Positions 15,378 to 24,867 of a DNA stretch of 64,000 bases are shown here, piece after piece (position 1 is the first letter of the stretch; each line of letters starts with the position of its first letter). Where the stretch lies: NCBI GenBank assembly GCA_000421065.1, contig ATWD01000001.1, positions 2,844,001-2,908,000 of the forward strand. Reading direction: 5' to 3'. The notes beneath the pieces were generated by a model. That model saw nothing but the letters and a program-made list of their open reading frames with translations, was not told the DNA's origin and did not search any database. The stretch comes from Acidobacteriaceae bacterium TAA 166. Its GTDB lineage: Bacteria; Acidobacteriota; Terriglobia; Terriglobales; Acidobacteriaceae. The position numbers were made by a program, and so were the translations under genes.

Positions 15378-17321
15378 TTAGTGATCGGCCTCGTTGCTCA
15401 GGATCTCCTTGCCTCCGCTCTGCACGATCAGATAACTCCGCCCACGCAGTTTGGGCAGGGGCTGCGAGGTGTCCTGCCAGAGATAGACCCGTTGCCGCCC
15501 GGTCCACTTCAGGTTGAGCGAGGCCTCGTCCTCGAAGATGGGTGGAGCGTCGGGGAAAAAGCTCCCGTACCAGAGGTTGGAGCTGCGCCCCTCGAAGATG
15601 TGCAGGTCGTCTCTCTGTAGGTAGAAGCCAAGCGTGCTTCCGGCCTCGTACTCCCCGTGCAGAACGATCACGTCGTCCGGCTTGAGCCGGGGAGCGATGG
15701 CGTCGGCGAGTTGCTTTGAGGTGAGTATCGGCGAGAAGATCTGCAGCCCCATATGGGCGGCCAGCAGGAAGCCGAAGGCCCCGGCGGCGAGCGCGAAGTT
15801 GGCGGCATGGGGCCGGTAGCTTCGCCGCAGCAGGCAGGCCGCGAGCGTTCCGCCGAAGAGCGAGACCGCAGTCAGCGTGAGTGGCCGCCGGAAGGCTCCC
15901 ATGGCCCTGGCGTTGAGGTCGAGGAAGTGCCCGAAGGAGAGCGCATAGTCTCCGGGATTCTGCTGCAGCAGGCTGGCGAGGTCGATGTTCGAGCCGGCCG
16001 GCTGGCTGTGCAGGATGAAGAAGATCGCGCCAAAGGCCGCGAGGGTTCCGAAGACGAGCAGCACGGTGGAGATGCGCTGGCCCGCGGTGACAAGCCGGTT
16101 AGGCACGGTGAAGCTTTCCGCTTCCGCAGCCTCGCTCCCCAGCCACAGAGCGATCAGCAGGATGAGCGCGGGCAGCGCGGGCAAAACATAATACTCCTGC
16201 CGGGTGGAGAAGGAGAAGAAGACGAGCGGAAGCGCAGCCCACAGCCCCAGCAGCAGCCGCGTGGACTGGAACGGAGTGAGCGAGCGCCTCACAGCTTGCC
16301 GTCCCAGACTCTTCCAGGGCACAGCGGCGACGGCGTGGAAGAGAAACGCGCTCCAGGGCATCAGCCACACCAGCACCAGCCCCCAGAACAGTGCCAGGGG
16401 AACGGTGTCGTAGTCGCGGGGAACGCGCAGGTTCAGGTAGCGCAGCAGGTGCTCGTTGACGAAGTAGAACCAGGTCCAGCCATGCACGTTGCCGTCGCTG
16501 GGCTGCGGGACGATCCAGTGCCCGTGGTTGAAGGCGATGCTGCCGGGGTGACCTTGCGAGGGGTTGGCGAGTCCGATGAGAATGTGCCAGGGAGCCCCGA
16601 CGATGAAGAAGACCATCAGGCTCGTGAGGGGATGCAGCCGTCTCAGCCGCGCAAGTGTACCGCGCACCCCGCGTGTGAGCAGAAGATGCAGCAGTACGAT
16701 GCCGATGGGAAAGACGATGCCGATCAGGCCCTTGGTCAGGATGTTGAGGGCGCAGCCGGCGGCGAAGCCGAAGCAGAGCAGGCTCGACGGCTTTGACTGC
16801 TGCTCCGTGAGCCAGTAGCAGAGAATCGACAGCGTCAGCCACAGGCAGACCATCGCGTCGGGAATGGTGATGCGGGTGAAGATGAAGATTCCGAAGCTCG
16901 AAAGAAGGATCAGGCTGGCGTAGAGTCCGGCGCGGTCAGCGGTTTGTTCGCGGTTTACGCCCTCAGCGTCGGCGATCTGCAGGAAGGCCCTTCGAGCGAA
17001 GCCTTCGAGCGCGAGCGTAAGTGCAAGCACCGTGAGCGCCAGGGGAAGCCGCGCAGCCGCGGTATGGACGCCGAAGATCCGGAAGCTCGCGGCCATCGAC
17101 CAGTAGAGCACCGGGGCCTTCTCGAGGTAGCGGATGCCGTTGGCATAGAGTGTGGTCCAGTCGTGCCGCACCAGCATCTCGCGCGCCACCTCGGCGTGGA
17201 CGGAATCGGCGTCGTCGAGCAGGGGAGGGGTCAGCAGCGCGAAGCTCGCGTAAAACGCGAACCACAGGGCGACGAGCACGAGACGGTTGCGCCGAAGGGC
17301 CGGGTGCGGGGAGGTGAGCAC
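15378..17321 (-). CDS. GT39 / ArnT-like membrane glycosyltransferase
   Basis: Polyprenyl-phosphate-sugar-dependent glycosyltransferase of the PMT/ArnT superfamily, 647 residues with about a dozen membrane helices in the first 530 residues and a periplasmic C-terminal domain. The first periplasmic loop carries the acidic signature PPLLDDADSVHAEVAREML and YLEKAPVLYWSMAASF, typical of ArnT-like enzymes (DDAD plus Glu near the catalytic site). Such proteins add a sugar from undecaprenyl phosphate to lipid A, protein or glycan; which acceptor applies here cannot be seen. It reads toward the respiratory operon, and repeat copies B and C lie at its two ends. ATG at 17321 is the only sensible start. 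Confidence 0.85.
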   Translation of the reverse strand: MLTSPHPALRRNRLVLVALWFAFYASFALLTPPLLDDADSVHAEVAREMLVRHDWTTLYANGIRYLEKAPVLYWSMAASFRIFGVHTAAARLPLALTVLALTLALEGFARRAFLQIADAEGVNREQTADRAGLYASLILLSSFGIFIFTRITIPDAMVCLWLTLSILCYWLTEQQSKPSSLLCFGFAAGCALNILTKGLIGIVFPIGIVLLHLLLTRGVRGTLARLRRLHPLTSLMVFFIVGAPWHILIGLANPSQGHPGSIAFNHGHWIVPQPSDGNVHGWTWFYFVNEHLLRYLNLRVPRDYDTVPLALFWGLVLVWLMPWSAFLFHAVAAVPWKSLGRQAVRRSLTPFQSTRLLLGLWAALPLVFFSFSTRQEYYVLPALPALILLIALWLGSEAAEAESFTVPNRLVTAGQRISTVLLVFGTLAAFGAIFFILHSQPAGSNIDLASLLQQNPGDYALSFGHFLDLNARAMGAFRRPLTLTAVSLFGGTLAACLLRRSYRPHAANFALAAGAFGFLLAAHMGLQIFSPILTSKQLADAIAPRLKPDDVIVLHGEYEAGSTLGFYLQRDDLHIFEGRSSNLWYGSFFPDAPPIFEDEASLNLKWTGRQRVYLWQDTSQPLPKLRGRSYLIVQSGGKEILSNEADH

Positions 17322-17347
17322 GTCTTCAGTCTAGAGTAGATTTTGAG

Positions 17348-17590
17348 AGGCGATGGCCCGCGCGGCCGGGCCCACTATGCTTTGCCACCCCACAAACGAA
17401 GACCTGTTTGTGAGGACCCCGGTACGGGCGGTCACTTCGTGACGTGTATTTGCCCTTCGGGGTGGGGCTCCCGTTGGTCGCTTGCGAAGATATTTGCGCC
17501 GAACCGAAGGGAGGCCCACGGCGAAGCCGGTATACACCCACGAAGTGGGCGCCCCACGCGTAGTGGGCCCGCGCGGCAGCGCCATCGCCT
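17348..17590. repeat. Intergenic long-hairpin repeat, copy C (longest form)
   Basis: About 243 bp including the complementary flanks AGGCGATGGC (17348-17357) and GCCATCGCCT (17581-17590). It carries the GGGCCCAC end boxes, GTCACTTCGTGAC, and an extra module with the nested inverted repeat CCCCACAAAC ... GTTTGTGAGG. It fills most of the divergent gap between GT39 and the Rieske gene. An open frame reads through it into the Rieske gene from a TTG at 17343, but this is not coding. Confidence 0.9.
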
Positions 17591-17624
17591 TGCGGAATCC
17601 TTTATCGTAGACTCAGGCCACGCA

Positions 17625-18734
17625 ATGCGCGATCTTGTTTCCATCACAACCGAACCCCCCGGACCCCCGGCGGAGCTGATCTTCGGCGACTGGTACCCCG
17701 CGCTGCGCTCCTCCGAGCTTCGCCTCGGCAAGATGACCACGGCGCTGCTGCTGGGCGTCCCCCTTGTGCTGGGCCGCAAGCGCGACGGCAAGATCTTCGC
17801 CATGCGCGATCTCTGCCCCCACCGCGGCATCCCGCTCTCTGCGGGATGGTTCGACGGCGAGCAGGTGCAGTGCAAGTACCACGGCTGGAAGTTCGAGCCC
17901 TGCACCGGCCAGTGCTCAGAAATTCCCTCGCTGACGCGGCATGAGACGCTCGATCCCGGCAGGATCTTCGCCGCGGCCTACCCCTGCGAGGAGCGCGACG
18001 GCTACGCCTGGGTCTATCTTCCCGAAGCCGGGACCGGCCGATCGCTCGGCACCCTGCCCGAGGTTCCGGAGCTGCCAAAGTTCTCCCAGCGCTACCGCAG
18101 CGCGCATCTGGTCGCCGACCTTCCCTGCAACGTCGATCACGGCATCATCGGCCTGATGGACCCGGCGCACGGACCCTTCGTGCATCAGGCATGGTGGTGG
18201 CGCAGCCGGGCCAGCATTCACGAGAAGGAGAAACACTTCGAGCCTATCGAAGACTCCGCAAACGCCGGCCGCAACGCGGGCTTCCGCATGTCCTCGCACG
18301 CTCCCAGCGCGAACTCCGCGCCGTACAAGCTGCTGGGCGTCTACGGCGAGCCCATCACGACGACCATCGACTTCGTTCTGCCCAACCGTCGCTACGAGAC
18401 CATCCGTGCCGGAGCGAAGTGGTTCTCGAGCCTGACGACAATCACGCCGGTCACGCCCTCGACCTGCAGAATCGACGTGATCGCCGCATGGAACGTCTTC
18501 TATCGTGTACCGTTTGTAACTCCGATCGCGAAGTTCTTCGGCGTGCGCTTCGTACGTCAGGACCAGGAGACGATGATCGAGCAGGCGCAGGGGCTGCGGT
18601 ATCATCCCGGCCTGATGTTGATCGACGATGCCGATAAGCCAGCGAAGTGGTACTTCGCGCTGAAGCAGGCGCGGCTGAAGGGAACCGGCGAGCATCCGCT
18701 AGCCGGCCCAGTAACCCTTTACTGGCGTAGCTAG
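17625..18734 (+). CDS. Rieske non-heme iron oxygenase (PaO/VanA-like)
   Basis: Oxygenase component of 369 residues. An N-terminal Rieske [2Fe-2S] domain has the ligands C64, H66, C83 and H86 (CPHRG and CKYHGWKF). A C-terminal catalytic domain carries the mononuclear iron motif Asp-x2-His-x4-His at about 179-187 (GLMDPAHGPFVH). These enzymes hydroxylate or O-demethylate aromatic or cyclic substrates with electrons from a reductase, and no reductase gene is adjacent. The sequence resembles pheophorbide-oxygenase/vanillate-demethylase-type single-component oxygenases rather than two-subunit dioxygenases; substrate unknown. I chose the ATG at 17625, just after the repeat, because the upstream open frame runs through repeat copy C. 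Confidence 0.88.
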   Translation: MRDLVSITTEPPGPPAELIFGDWYPALRSSELRLGKMTTALLLGVPLVLGRKRDGKIFAMRDLCPHRGIPLSAGWFDGEQVQCKYHGWKFEPCTGQCSEIPSLTRHETLDPGRIFAAAYPCEERDGYAWVYLPEAGTGRSLGTLPEVPELPKFSQRYRSAHLVADLPCNVDHGIIGLMDPAHGPFVHQAWWWRSRASIHEKEKHFEPIEDSANAGRNAGFRMSSHAPSANSAPYKLLGVYGEPITTTIDFVLPNRRYETIRAGAKWFSSLTTITPVTPSTCRIDVIAAWNVFYRVPFVTPIAKFFGVRFVRQDQETMIEQAQGLRYHPGLMLIDDADKPAKWYFALKQARLKGTGEHPLAGPVTLYWRS

Positions 18735-18756
18735 GTGCTGCACGCACGGGTGGCCG

Positions 18757-18790
18757 AGCGCCTTCGGCGCTTCGAGCGGAACGGGGTTTT
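18757..18790 (+). terminator. Possible weak terminator after the Rieske gene
   Basis: AGCGCC-TTC-GGCGCT hairpin (18757-18771), followed 14 bases later by a short T-run (GGGGTTTTAA). The gap to the T-run is long, so this is a weak candidate in the convergent space before prmC. Confidence 0.3.
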
Positions 18791-18863
18791 AACCGAATCC
18801 ATTCCCAGAGAAAATCGTCTACGGCTTCATCGCTTAAAATCATCCGCCGTGCGCGAGCACACA

Positions 18864-19718
18864 CTAACGCCGGCCCAGGGCAACCCGCGGGATCGACTGC
18901 AGATCTTCAATGAAGGAAACATCGTGCCAATCCAACAACAGATCGGCGATGGCAGGGGACTGCCCATGACCGATCTCAAGCGCGAGCAGGCCGTCAGGCT
19001 TGAGCGCGCGGTAAGCCGCAGGGACAAGCTTGCGATAAACATCAAGGCCATCGATCCCCGCGAAGAGCGCCAGCGCGGGCTCGTGCTCACGTACCTGCGG
19101 ATGCAGTTCAGCGGCCTCTGTCGTGGGAATGTAGGGAGGGTTGCTGACGATGGCGTCGAAGTGCGCTTGCCGCTCTTCGCCAGGCAGAGTACTGAGCAGG
19201 TCGGATTCAAGAAAGCGCATTCGATCTTCGACACCGTTTGCTTCTGCATTGACGCGAGCGAGGTCGAGCGCGGCAGGGGAGAGATCGAGCGCGATCACCT
19301 GGGCCAGCGGCAGATGCTTCGCCAGCGCAATCGCAATGGCTCCCGAGCCGGTGCCGATGTCGGCGATGGCAAGTGGCCGGTCGTGCGGCAGCCGCTCGAG
19401 CACGGCCTCAACCAGATGCTCGGTCTCGGGCCGAGGGATCAGCACAGCGGGCGTGACCCGTAGCGGCAGGCCATAGAACTCCTGCTGGCCGGTGATGTAC
19501 TGGATGGGCTCGTGGCGCAGCCTGCGCTCGATCAGGGCCTCATACTCGCGAAGCTGCTCGCCGGTCATCTCTCGCGCAGAATCGGCCAGCAGCGATGCGC
19601 GCGAAAGGCCGAGTAGATGCATCAATAACAACTCGGCGTCGCGCCGCGCAGGATCGAAGAGCGCAGCATCGGAGCCCAGTGCCTGGGCTGCGGAACGGAT
19701 GGCCTGCTGGAGATTCAT
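18864..19718 (-). CDS. prmC: Peptide chain release factor N5-glutamine methyltransferase PrmC
   Basis: Methylates the glutamine of the GGQ motif in release factors RF1 and RF2 using S-adenosylmethionine. The 284-residue protein has the N-terminal helical substrate-recognition domain and a class I methyltransferase fold. The SAM loop DIGTGSGAIAIALAKHLP lies at about 120-137 and the catalytic NPPYIP at 193-198. IPRPETE at 95-101 is also typical. Its client, prfA, is encoded on the same strand about 3.9 kb away at 23600-24676; in many bacteria the two are adjacent. Repeat copy D lies immediately upstream of the start. Confidence 0.95.
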   Translation of the reverse strand: MNLQQAIRSAAQALGSDAALFDPARRDAELLLMHLLGLSRASLLADSAREMTGEQLREYEALIERRLRHEPIQYITGQQEFYGLPLRVTPAVLIPRPETEHLVEAVLERLPHDRPLAIADIGTGSGAIAIALAKHLPLAQVIALDLSPAALDLARVNAEANGVEDRMRFLESDLLSTLPGEERQAHFDAIVSNPPYIPTTEAAELHPQVREHEPALALFAGIDGLDVYRKLVPAAYRALKPDGLLALEIGHGQSPAIADLLLDWHDVSFIEDLQSIPRVALGRR

Positions 19719-19796
19719 CGTTAAGACGGCATGGAGAACTTTTCCACTCTACAGCATCAGCAAATGGCTCTAGACGTATCGAGCTTTTTTTGTGAA

Positions 19797-19852
19797 GACC
19801 AGCGCTGCCGCGCGGGCCCACTGCGCTCGGCCGGCAGGCCCATACGCTGGTC
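19797..19852. repeat. Intergenic long-hairpin repeat, copy D (mini form)
   Basis: Core 19801-19841: one end, AGCGCTGCCGCGCGGGCCCA, is joined directly to the other end, CTCGGCCGGCAGGCCC, with the whole interior missing. GACCAGCG (19797-19804) and CGCTGGTC (19845-19852) are exact reverse complements at its borders. It sits between prmC and the VOC gene. Confidence 0.85.
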
Positions 19853-19858
19853 AAGCCT

Positions 19859-20689
19859 TTACAGGGCGCGGATCATGATCATGTTGCCGTCGGGATCCGA
19901 GATCGTCAACGTATCATTCGACTTCAGTACGGAGATGTGCTGCTTGTGCAGCAGGCGCGCCGCTTTGGAGAGGTTCTCTGTGCGTAGTGCGAAGCGAGCC
20001 TTCGCGCCGAGTGAACCAGCCGTCGTGATCTCGACCTCCTGGCCGGAGTTGCCAGGCATGTGTAGAAACATCGGGTCGCCCGCGATCGACTTGAACGAGA
20101 GCTGATTAAGGTAGAAGTCGCGCGCCGCAGCTGGATCCTTCACCGCAATCGCGACGGAGTGAATCTCATCCCCCACGCGGTCCTCGCCCAGGTGCTTGCC
20201 CTGATCGTTCGAGTGCAGAGAGCCCGGCATGTACTGCGTGTACTCGAGGTTCTGCGCGGCTCCGTTGGCGTCGATGGGACCGGCAAGCGTGAAGAGCAGA
20301 TTGCCCGCGCCAGCCTTGCGAACCGCGATGGGCGTAAGGCCGTGCGAGACATAGTCGTCGTGAATGGCTTCAAGATCATCGCCCTCGAAGCAGACGTGCA
20401 GAAACCCGATGGAGGCCTGCTTGGGATTGTCAGGGTTCGCCGGGTAGAGCTCGAGGAACTGGTGATCGTTGATCTTGATAAAGCTTTCGTTCACCTTGCC
20501 GTCCTTGCCGGTCAGGTGAAAGGCCTCCTCGAAGCCGAGATTGTTGTAGAACTCCCGCGCCGCATCGAGCGAGCGCACGCGAATCGCGATGTGAGCGATT
20601 CCGGCGAGGGCTGGGGTCTGCTGGGCCCGAAGCGATTGGAGCGAAAGGGTCGATGCGAAGAAGAGTGCGAGAGTTATAAGGCGGCGCAT
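19859..20689 (-). CDS. Exported two-domain VOC (glyoxalase/dioxygenase fold) protein
   Basis: A 276-residue protein with two vicinal-oxygen-chelate domains. The ATG at 20689 gives a clear signal peptide (MRRLITLALFFASTLSLQSL, then RAQ). Domain 1 starts IAHIAIRVRSLDAAREFYNN and contains FLELYP and GFLHVCFEGDD; domain 2 starts IHSVAIAVKDPAAARDFYLN and ends SDPDGNMIMI. His and Glu residues at usual VOC metal positions are present in domain 1 and less obvious in domain 2. Export is unusual for this superfamily, which mostly works in the cytoplasm. Substrate cannot be inferred. The open frame extends upstream to 20842, but that part includes a hairpin and has no domain. It lies within the block between prmC and prfA. 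Confidence 0.78.
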   Translation of the reverse strand: MRRLITLALFFASTLSLQSLRAQQTPALAGIAHIAIRVRSLDAAREFYNNLGFEEAFHLTGKDGKVNESFIKINDHQFLELYPANPDNPKQASIGFLHVCFEGDDLEAIHDDYVSHGLTPIAVRKAGAGNLLFTLAGPIDANGAAQNLEYTQYMPGSLHSNDQGKHLGEDRVGDEIHSVAIAVKDPAAARDFYLNQLSFKSIAGDPMFLHMPGNSGQEVEITTAGSLGAKARFALRTENLSKAARLLHKQHISVLKSNDTLTISDPDGNMIMIRAL

Positions 20690-20763
20690 CCGGGAGTCCT
20701 TGGTGTGACTTTGCTGTCTTATGGATTTTCGCAGATCAAGAAGGTTTGCGCTTCGCGCGCAAT

Positions 20764-20799
20764 GTCCCCATCGTGACGAGATTGCGTCACGATGGGGAC
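20764..20799. repeat. Perfect 15-bp inverted repeat
   Basis: GTCCCCATCGTGACG (20764-20778) and CGTCACGATGGGGAC (20785-20799) are exact reverse complements around a 6-base loop AGATTG. There is no T-run on either side. It lies between the SnoaL-like gene and the VOC gene on their shared strand, so it would be transcribed between them. Confidence 0.88.
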
Positions 20800-20820
20800 C
20801 CGTACCCGAACGATGCAGCG

Positions 20821-21234
20821 TTATGCGATCCGCTGAACCCATTGGCTTCGCCAGGCCGGCGCCTCGAAGGGATCCGCGAAATACTGCGTCTCGTGCGCGA
20901 CCTTGCTGTTGCGGAACTCGATGATGCTCACCGTGTATGCCGGTCGGCCCTGGTAGGCGATGGTGTACTCCGTGATCCAGAGATCGTCTCGTCCGACGAT
21001 TCGCCTGACGTTGAAGCCCGACGGCTTGCCCGGATGATGACTTCGCAGGGCCTGCAGATTGCTTCGCCCCAGGATTCGTTCGCCCGATTGAGGATAGTCA
21101 CAGACGACATCGTCCTCGTAAATATCGTGCTCCGCGTCTGCATCGCCGGCTGCCGAGGCTCGCCAGTGCTCGTTCAGGGCCTCACGCATCTGTTTCTCTG
21201 GCATGGACTGCTTCTGGTGCGGTTCGGGTTTCAT
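20821..21234 (-). CDS. SnoaL-like / NTF2-fold protein
   Basis: A 137-residue cytoplasmic protein. The N-terminal helix (MREALNEHWRASAAGDADAE), the following YEDDVVCDYPQSGERILGRS and the strand pairs up to HETQYFADPFEAPAWRSQW match the cone-shaped NTF2/SnoaL fold. Members of this fold bind small molecules or act as isomerases or cyclases; no catalytic residues can be assigned. It follows GH27 on the same strand with a 27-bp gap and precedes the VOC gene. It is part of the four-gene block between prfA and prmC. Confidence 0.75.
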   Translation of the reverse strand: MKPEPHQKQSMPEKQMREALNEHWRASAAGDADAEHDIYEDDVVCDYPQSGERILGRSNLQALRSHHPGKPSGFNVRRIVGRDDLWITEYTIAYQGRPAYTVSIIEFRNSKVAHETQYFADPFEAPAWRSQWVQRIA

Positions 21235-21261
21235 CTATCACCTGCCTTATCCTCTGCGCGA

Positions 21262-22440
21262 TTACTTCGTCAGCTTCAGCAGGACGGCTCCATGACGGGG
21301 AAGAGTGAAGACATGGGAGTCGTCGATGCGGCCCAGATCCTTCGCGGCCCACAGGTCACGCGCATGCGCGCTGTTCGAGAAGCCCACCTGCTTCAGCGGC
21401 AGCTTGATCCCGCGCATCACGTTGCGGTCGTGCGAGAGATTGAAGATCGCCAGCGCGACGGAGCCGTCCGCCAGCGGACGCGACCAGATCTCCACCTCGT
21501 TGCTCGAGAGCACGCGCTCGGCCTGCCTGCCCAGCTTGTCCTGGTCAATCGAGATCACCTCGCGGTTGGTCAGCACCGAGCGCACGTCGTCATCCATCTG
21601 GGTGAGGTTATTGCCCGCAATCAGAGGCGCGGCCAGCATCGACCACATGGTCATGTGCGAGATATTCTCGTCGTGCGTCATCTTGCCGTTGCCCACCTCG
21701 AGCATGTCCGGATCGTTCCAGTGCCCGGGAGCGGCATACGCGCTCAGGCCCGCCTGTCCCAGACCGATCAGCATCATGCTGTTGTAGTTGGCGCTGATGT
21801 CGTCGGTGGTGCGCCACAGATTCGCTCCCACCTCTGGTCCCCACTGCCACACCTGGTCGAAGCCGTACTGGCACAGGCTATAGATCATGGGGCGGCCCGT
21901 CTTCACGATGGCCTGGTGCATCTTCATGTAGGCGTCGCGCATCATCTTGTTCTGCGCATCGGGGTCGTCGGGGTGAGCCTGCCGCATGTTGTTGCCGAAG
22001 CTGCACAGGTCGTACTTCAGATAGTCGATGCCCCACCCGGCGTAGGTCTTCGCGTCCTGCTCCTCGTGCCCGAGGGAGCCTTCGTAACGCGCGCAGGTCT
22101 GCGGCCCGGGCGAAGAGTAGATGCCGAGCTTCAGGCCCTTCGAATGAACGTAGTCGGCCAGAGCCTTCATGTCGGGAAACTTCTCGTTGGTCTGGATCAC
22201 GCCGTTGGCGTCGCGCTTGCCCTCCCAGGTGTCGTCGATGTTGACGTAGGTGTATCCGGCGTCGCGCATGCCGCTCGAGACGATGAGGTCCGCGGCCTTG
22301 CGGATGTCCGCATCGGTGACCTTGCCGGCAAACCAGTTCCAGCTGTTCCATCCCATGGGCGGCGTGGCGGCGAGCTTCTGTGCGGAGAGCGGCAGAGAGG
22401 CGGCGAAAAGAGCAAGGGCAAAGGCAAGGCAACGACGCAT
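21262..22440 (-). CDS. GH27 alpha-galactosidase, secreted
   Basis: Glycoside hydrolase family 27, retaining alpha-galactosidase (some members act on N-acetylgalactosamine or arabinopyranose). From the ATG at 22440 the 392-residue protein has a signal peptide (MRRCLAFALALFAASLPLSA) and then the family start TPPMGWNSWN. The nucleophile Asp is at about 144 in DYLKYDLC and the acid/base Asp at about 214 in LWRTTDDISANY. The (beta/alpha)8 barrel is followed by a C-terminal beta domain. The length is normal for bacterial GH27. An in-frame extension to 22509 is possible but would disrupt the signal peptide. No other plant-polysaccharide gene is adjacent. Confidence 0.9.
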   Translation of the reverse strand: MRRCLAFALALFAASLPLSAQKLAATPPMGWNSWNWFAGKVTDADIRKAADLIVSSGMRDAGYTYVNIDDTWEGKRDANGVIQTNEKFPDMKALADYVHSKGLKLGIYSSPGPQTCARYEGSLGHEEQDAKTYAGWGIDYLKYDLCSFGNNMRQAHPDDPDAQNKMMRDAYMKMHQAIVKTGRPMIYSLCQYGFDQVWQWGPEVGANLWRTTDDISANYNSMMLIGLGQAGLSAYAAPGHWNDPDMLEVGNGKMTHDENISHMTMWSMLAAPLIAGNNLTQMDDDVRSVLTNREVISIDQDKLGRQAERVLSSNEVEIWSRPLADGSVALAIFNLSHDRNVMRGIKLPLKQVGFSNSAHARDLWAAKDLGRIDDSHVFTLPRHGAVLLKLTK

Positions 22441-22533
22441 GCGAGAGTGGTCCTCCAAAAGAATATTTCCCGATGGCACTATGAGACGTAGGGAGAGCAC
22501 ACTTGTCAATCCTCGCCGCGTCGCGTCGCGCTT

Positions 22534-23361
22534 CTACTCGGGAGGATCGTCCTCCGCATCGGTGAGGATGTGTGAGGTCACGGTCATCTTGTGATAGTTG
22601 TTGTATCGCGCCCTGAACGCCCACTCGACGCGATCGTCGTTGGCATGCGCCTTGGTGGAGATCGTCTTCGGCATCCAGAACGTCCTTGCATCGAAGACCA
22701 CGGGAGCATACTCGATCTCCCACGTCCACAGCGTCAGAATTCCGTTGATGGCATCGTGATTGGGGATGCGGTCTTCCACGCGCATCAGGTGAAAGTCGGT
22801 GGGGTCGATCCAGGCGCGGCCGCTCTCCCGCTCCGGGCTGATGCAGGATTTATCCGTGAGCGCCGACTCGAGCGAGGTAAACTCGACCACGATTGCCGGC
22901 GACTTGCCCAGATGCTCATGCGGCTCCAGGCGATAGCTGTAGCAGTGCGCCAGCTCAAGCGAGACCGTTGAGACGGCATTGGTGAAGGCCCCGCTGAAGA
23001 CCGCCGGACCATGAATCGCCTTGCCCTGCGCCGGCCTCTTGTCGACGGTCCTGACCTCCCGGCTCTCCGTGAAGACGTTCTGGCCCGCGGAGTTCTTCGA
23101 GCGGCGCATGCGAAAGATGGATTCGGTCGCCGTCTTCTTCCTCTGTGCTCCACGCTGGTCGAGATACGATTCGACATACTCATCGCAGAAGAAGTTGGGA
23201 ATGTTGGTGAGGTAGCCGGTGAGATTGGCCTGCATCCGCGCCAGCAGATCATTAAGCGACAGCGAGAAGTCCTCATCCTGCTGTCCCGCCCGTGCCGACG
23301 ACATCGCTGCGGCCAGCAGAGCGGCGCAGCCTAGACATCGGACAGCAGTGAAGATCTTCAC
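22534..23361 (-). CDS. Secreted protein of unknown function
   Basis: I do not recognise a named family. From a GTG at 23361 (TGGAG upstream) the 275-residue product has a hydrophobic signal sequence (IFTAVRCLGCAALLAAAMSSARA). The mature part starts with a helix (FSLSLNDLLARMQANLTGYL), then NFFCDEYVESYLDQRG. Later segments such as GRAWIDPTDFHLMRVEDRIP and PVVFDARTFWMPKTISTKAH alternate like beta strands and recall lipoprotein-localisation-type or outer-membrane-associated beta folds, but that is only an impression. The open frame upstream of 23361 reads into repeat copy E and is not coding. Last gene of the block between prfA and prmC. Confidence 0.65.
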   Translation of the reverse strand: MKIFTAVRCLGCAALLAAAMSSARAGQQDEDFSLSLNDLLARMQANLTGYLTNIPNFFCDEYVESYLDQRGAQRKKTATESIFRMRRSKNSAGQNVFTESREVRTVDKRPAQGKAIHGPAVFSGAFTNAVSTVSLELAHCYSYRLEPHEHLGKSPAIVVEFTSLESALTDKSCISPERESGRAWIDPTDFHLMRVEDRIPNHDAINGILTLWTWEIEYAPVVFDARTFWMPKTISTKAHANDDRVEWAFRARYNNYHKMTVTSHILTDAEDDPPE

Positions 23362-23427
23362 GGCGACTCCACAAAGAAGGTTATGCCGTGGAATTGTCGC
23401 CGACGGGCTGGTCAAATGCCAAGTGCT

Positions 23428-23595
23428 GGCCTGCCGGCCGGGCCCACTACGCGTGGGGCGGTCACTTCGTGACGCGTATACTGGCAACGCCCGAGGGCCT
23501 CCCGCTGGTCGGCGCAAAGATTTTCGCAAGCGACCAACGGGTATCTACGCGTCACGAAGTGACCGCCCCACGCGTGGTGGGCCGCCGGCAGCGCC
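23428..23595. repeat. Intergenic long-hairpin repeat, copy E (full form)
   Basis: GGCCTGCCGGCCGGGCCCAC at the left, GTCACTTCGTGAC then GTCACGAAGTGACCGC at the two inner arms, and GCCGGCAGCGC at the right. The CCCGCTGGTCG / CGACCAACGGG central arms are also present. It ends five bases from the prfA stop codon. Confidence 0.9.
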
Positions 23596-23599
23596 TGCC

Positions 23600-24676
<1,077 letters not shown>

Positions 24677-24867
24677 AGGTGCTCCTAAATCTTGATGGCA
24701 AAAGGATTTCGAAACCGGGAGAGAGCGAGGATAGGCGCAGCTAGGCGAAGTCGTGGCGGGGGGCCACGCGGGAAAAGCTCACCGAAATTGCAGCTGCGAA
24801 TCGCATCCCTCTTTAGATGTTACTCCTGCCGGGCAGGATGCGGCGAGCCTATACTGTGGCCGTGACC

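Noticed and set aside
17343..17624. N-terminal extension of the Rieske oxygenase
   Set aside because: It is translated repeat copy C; the Rieske fold starts after the ATG at 17625.
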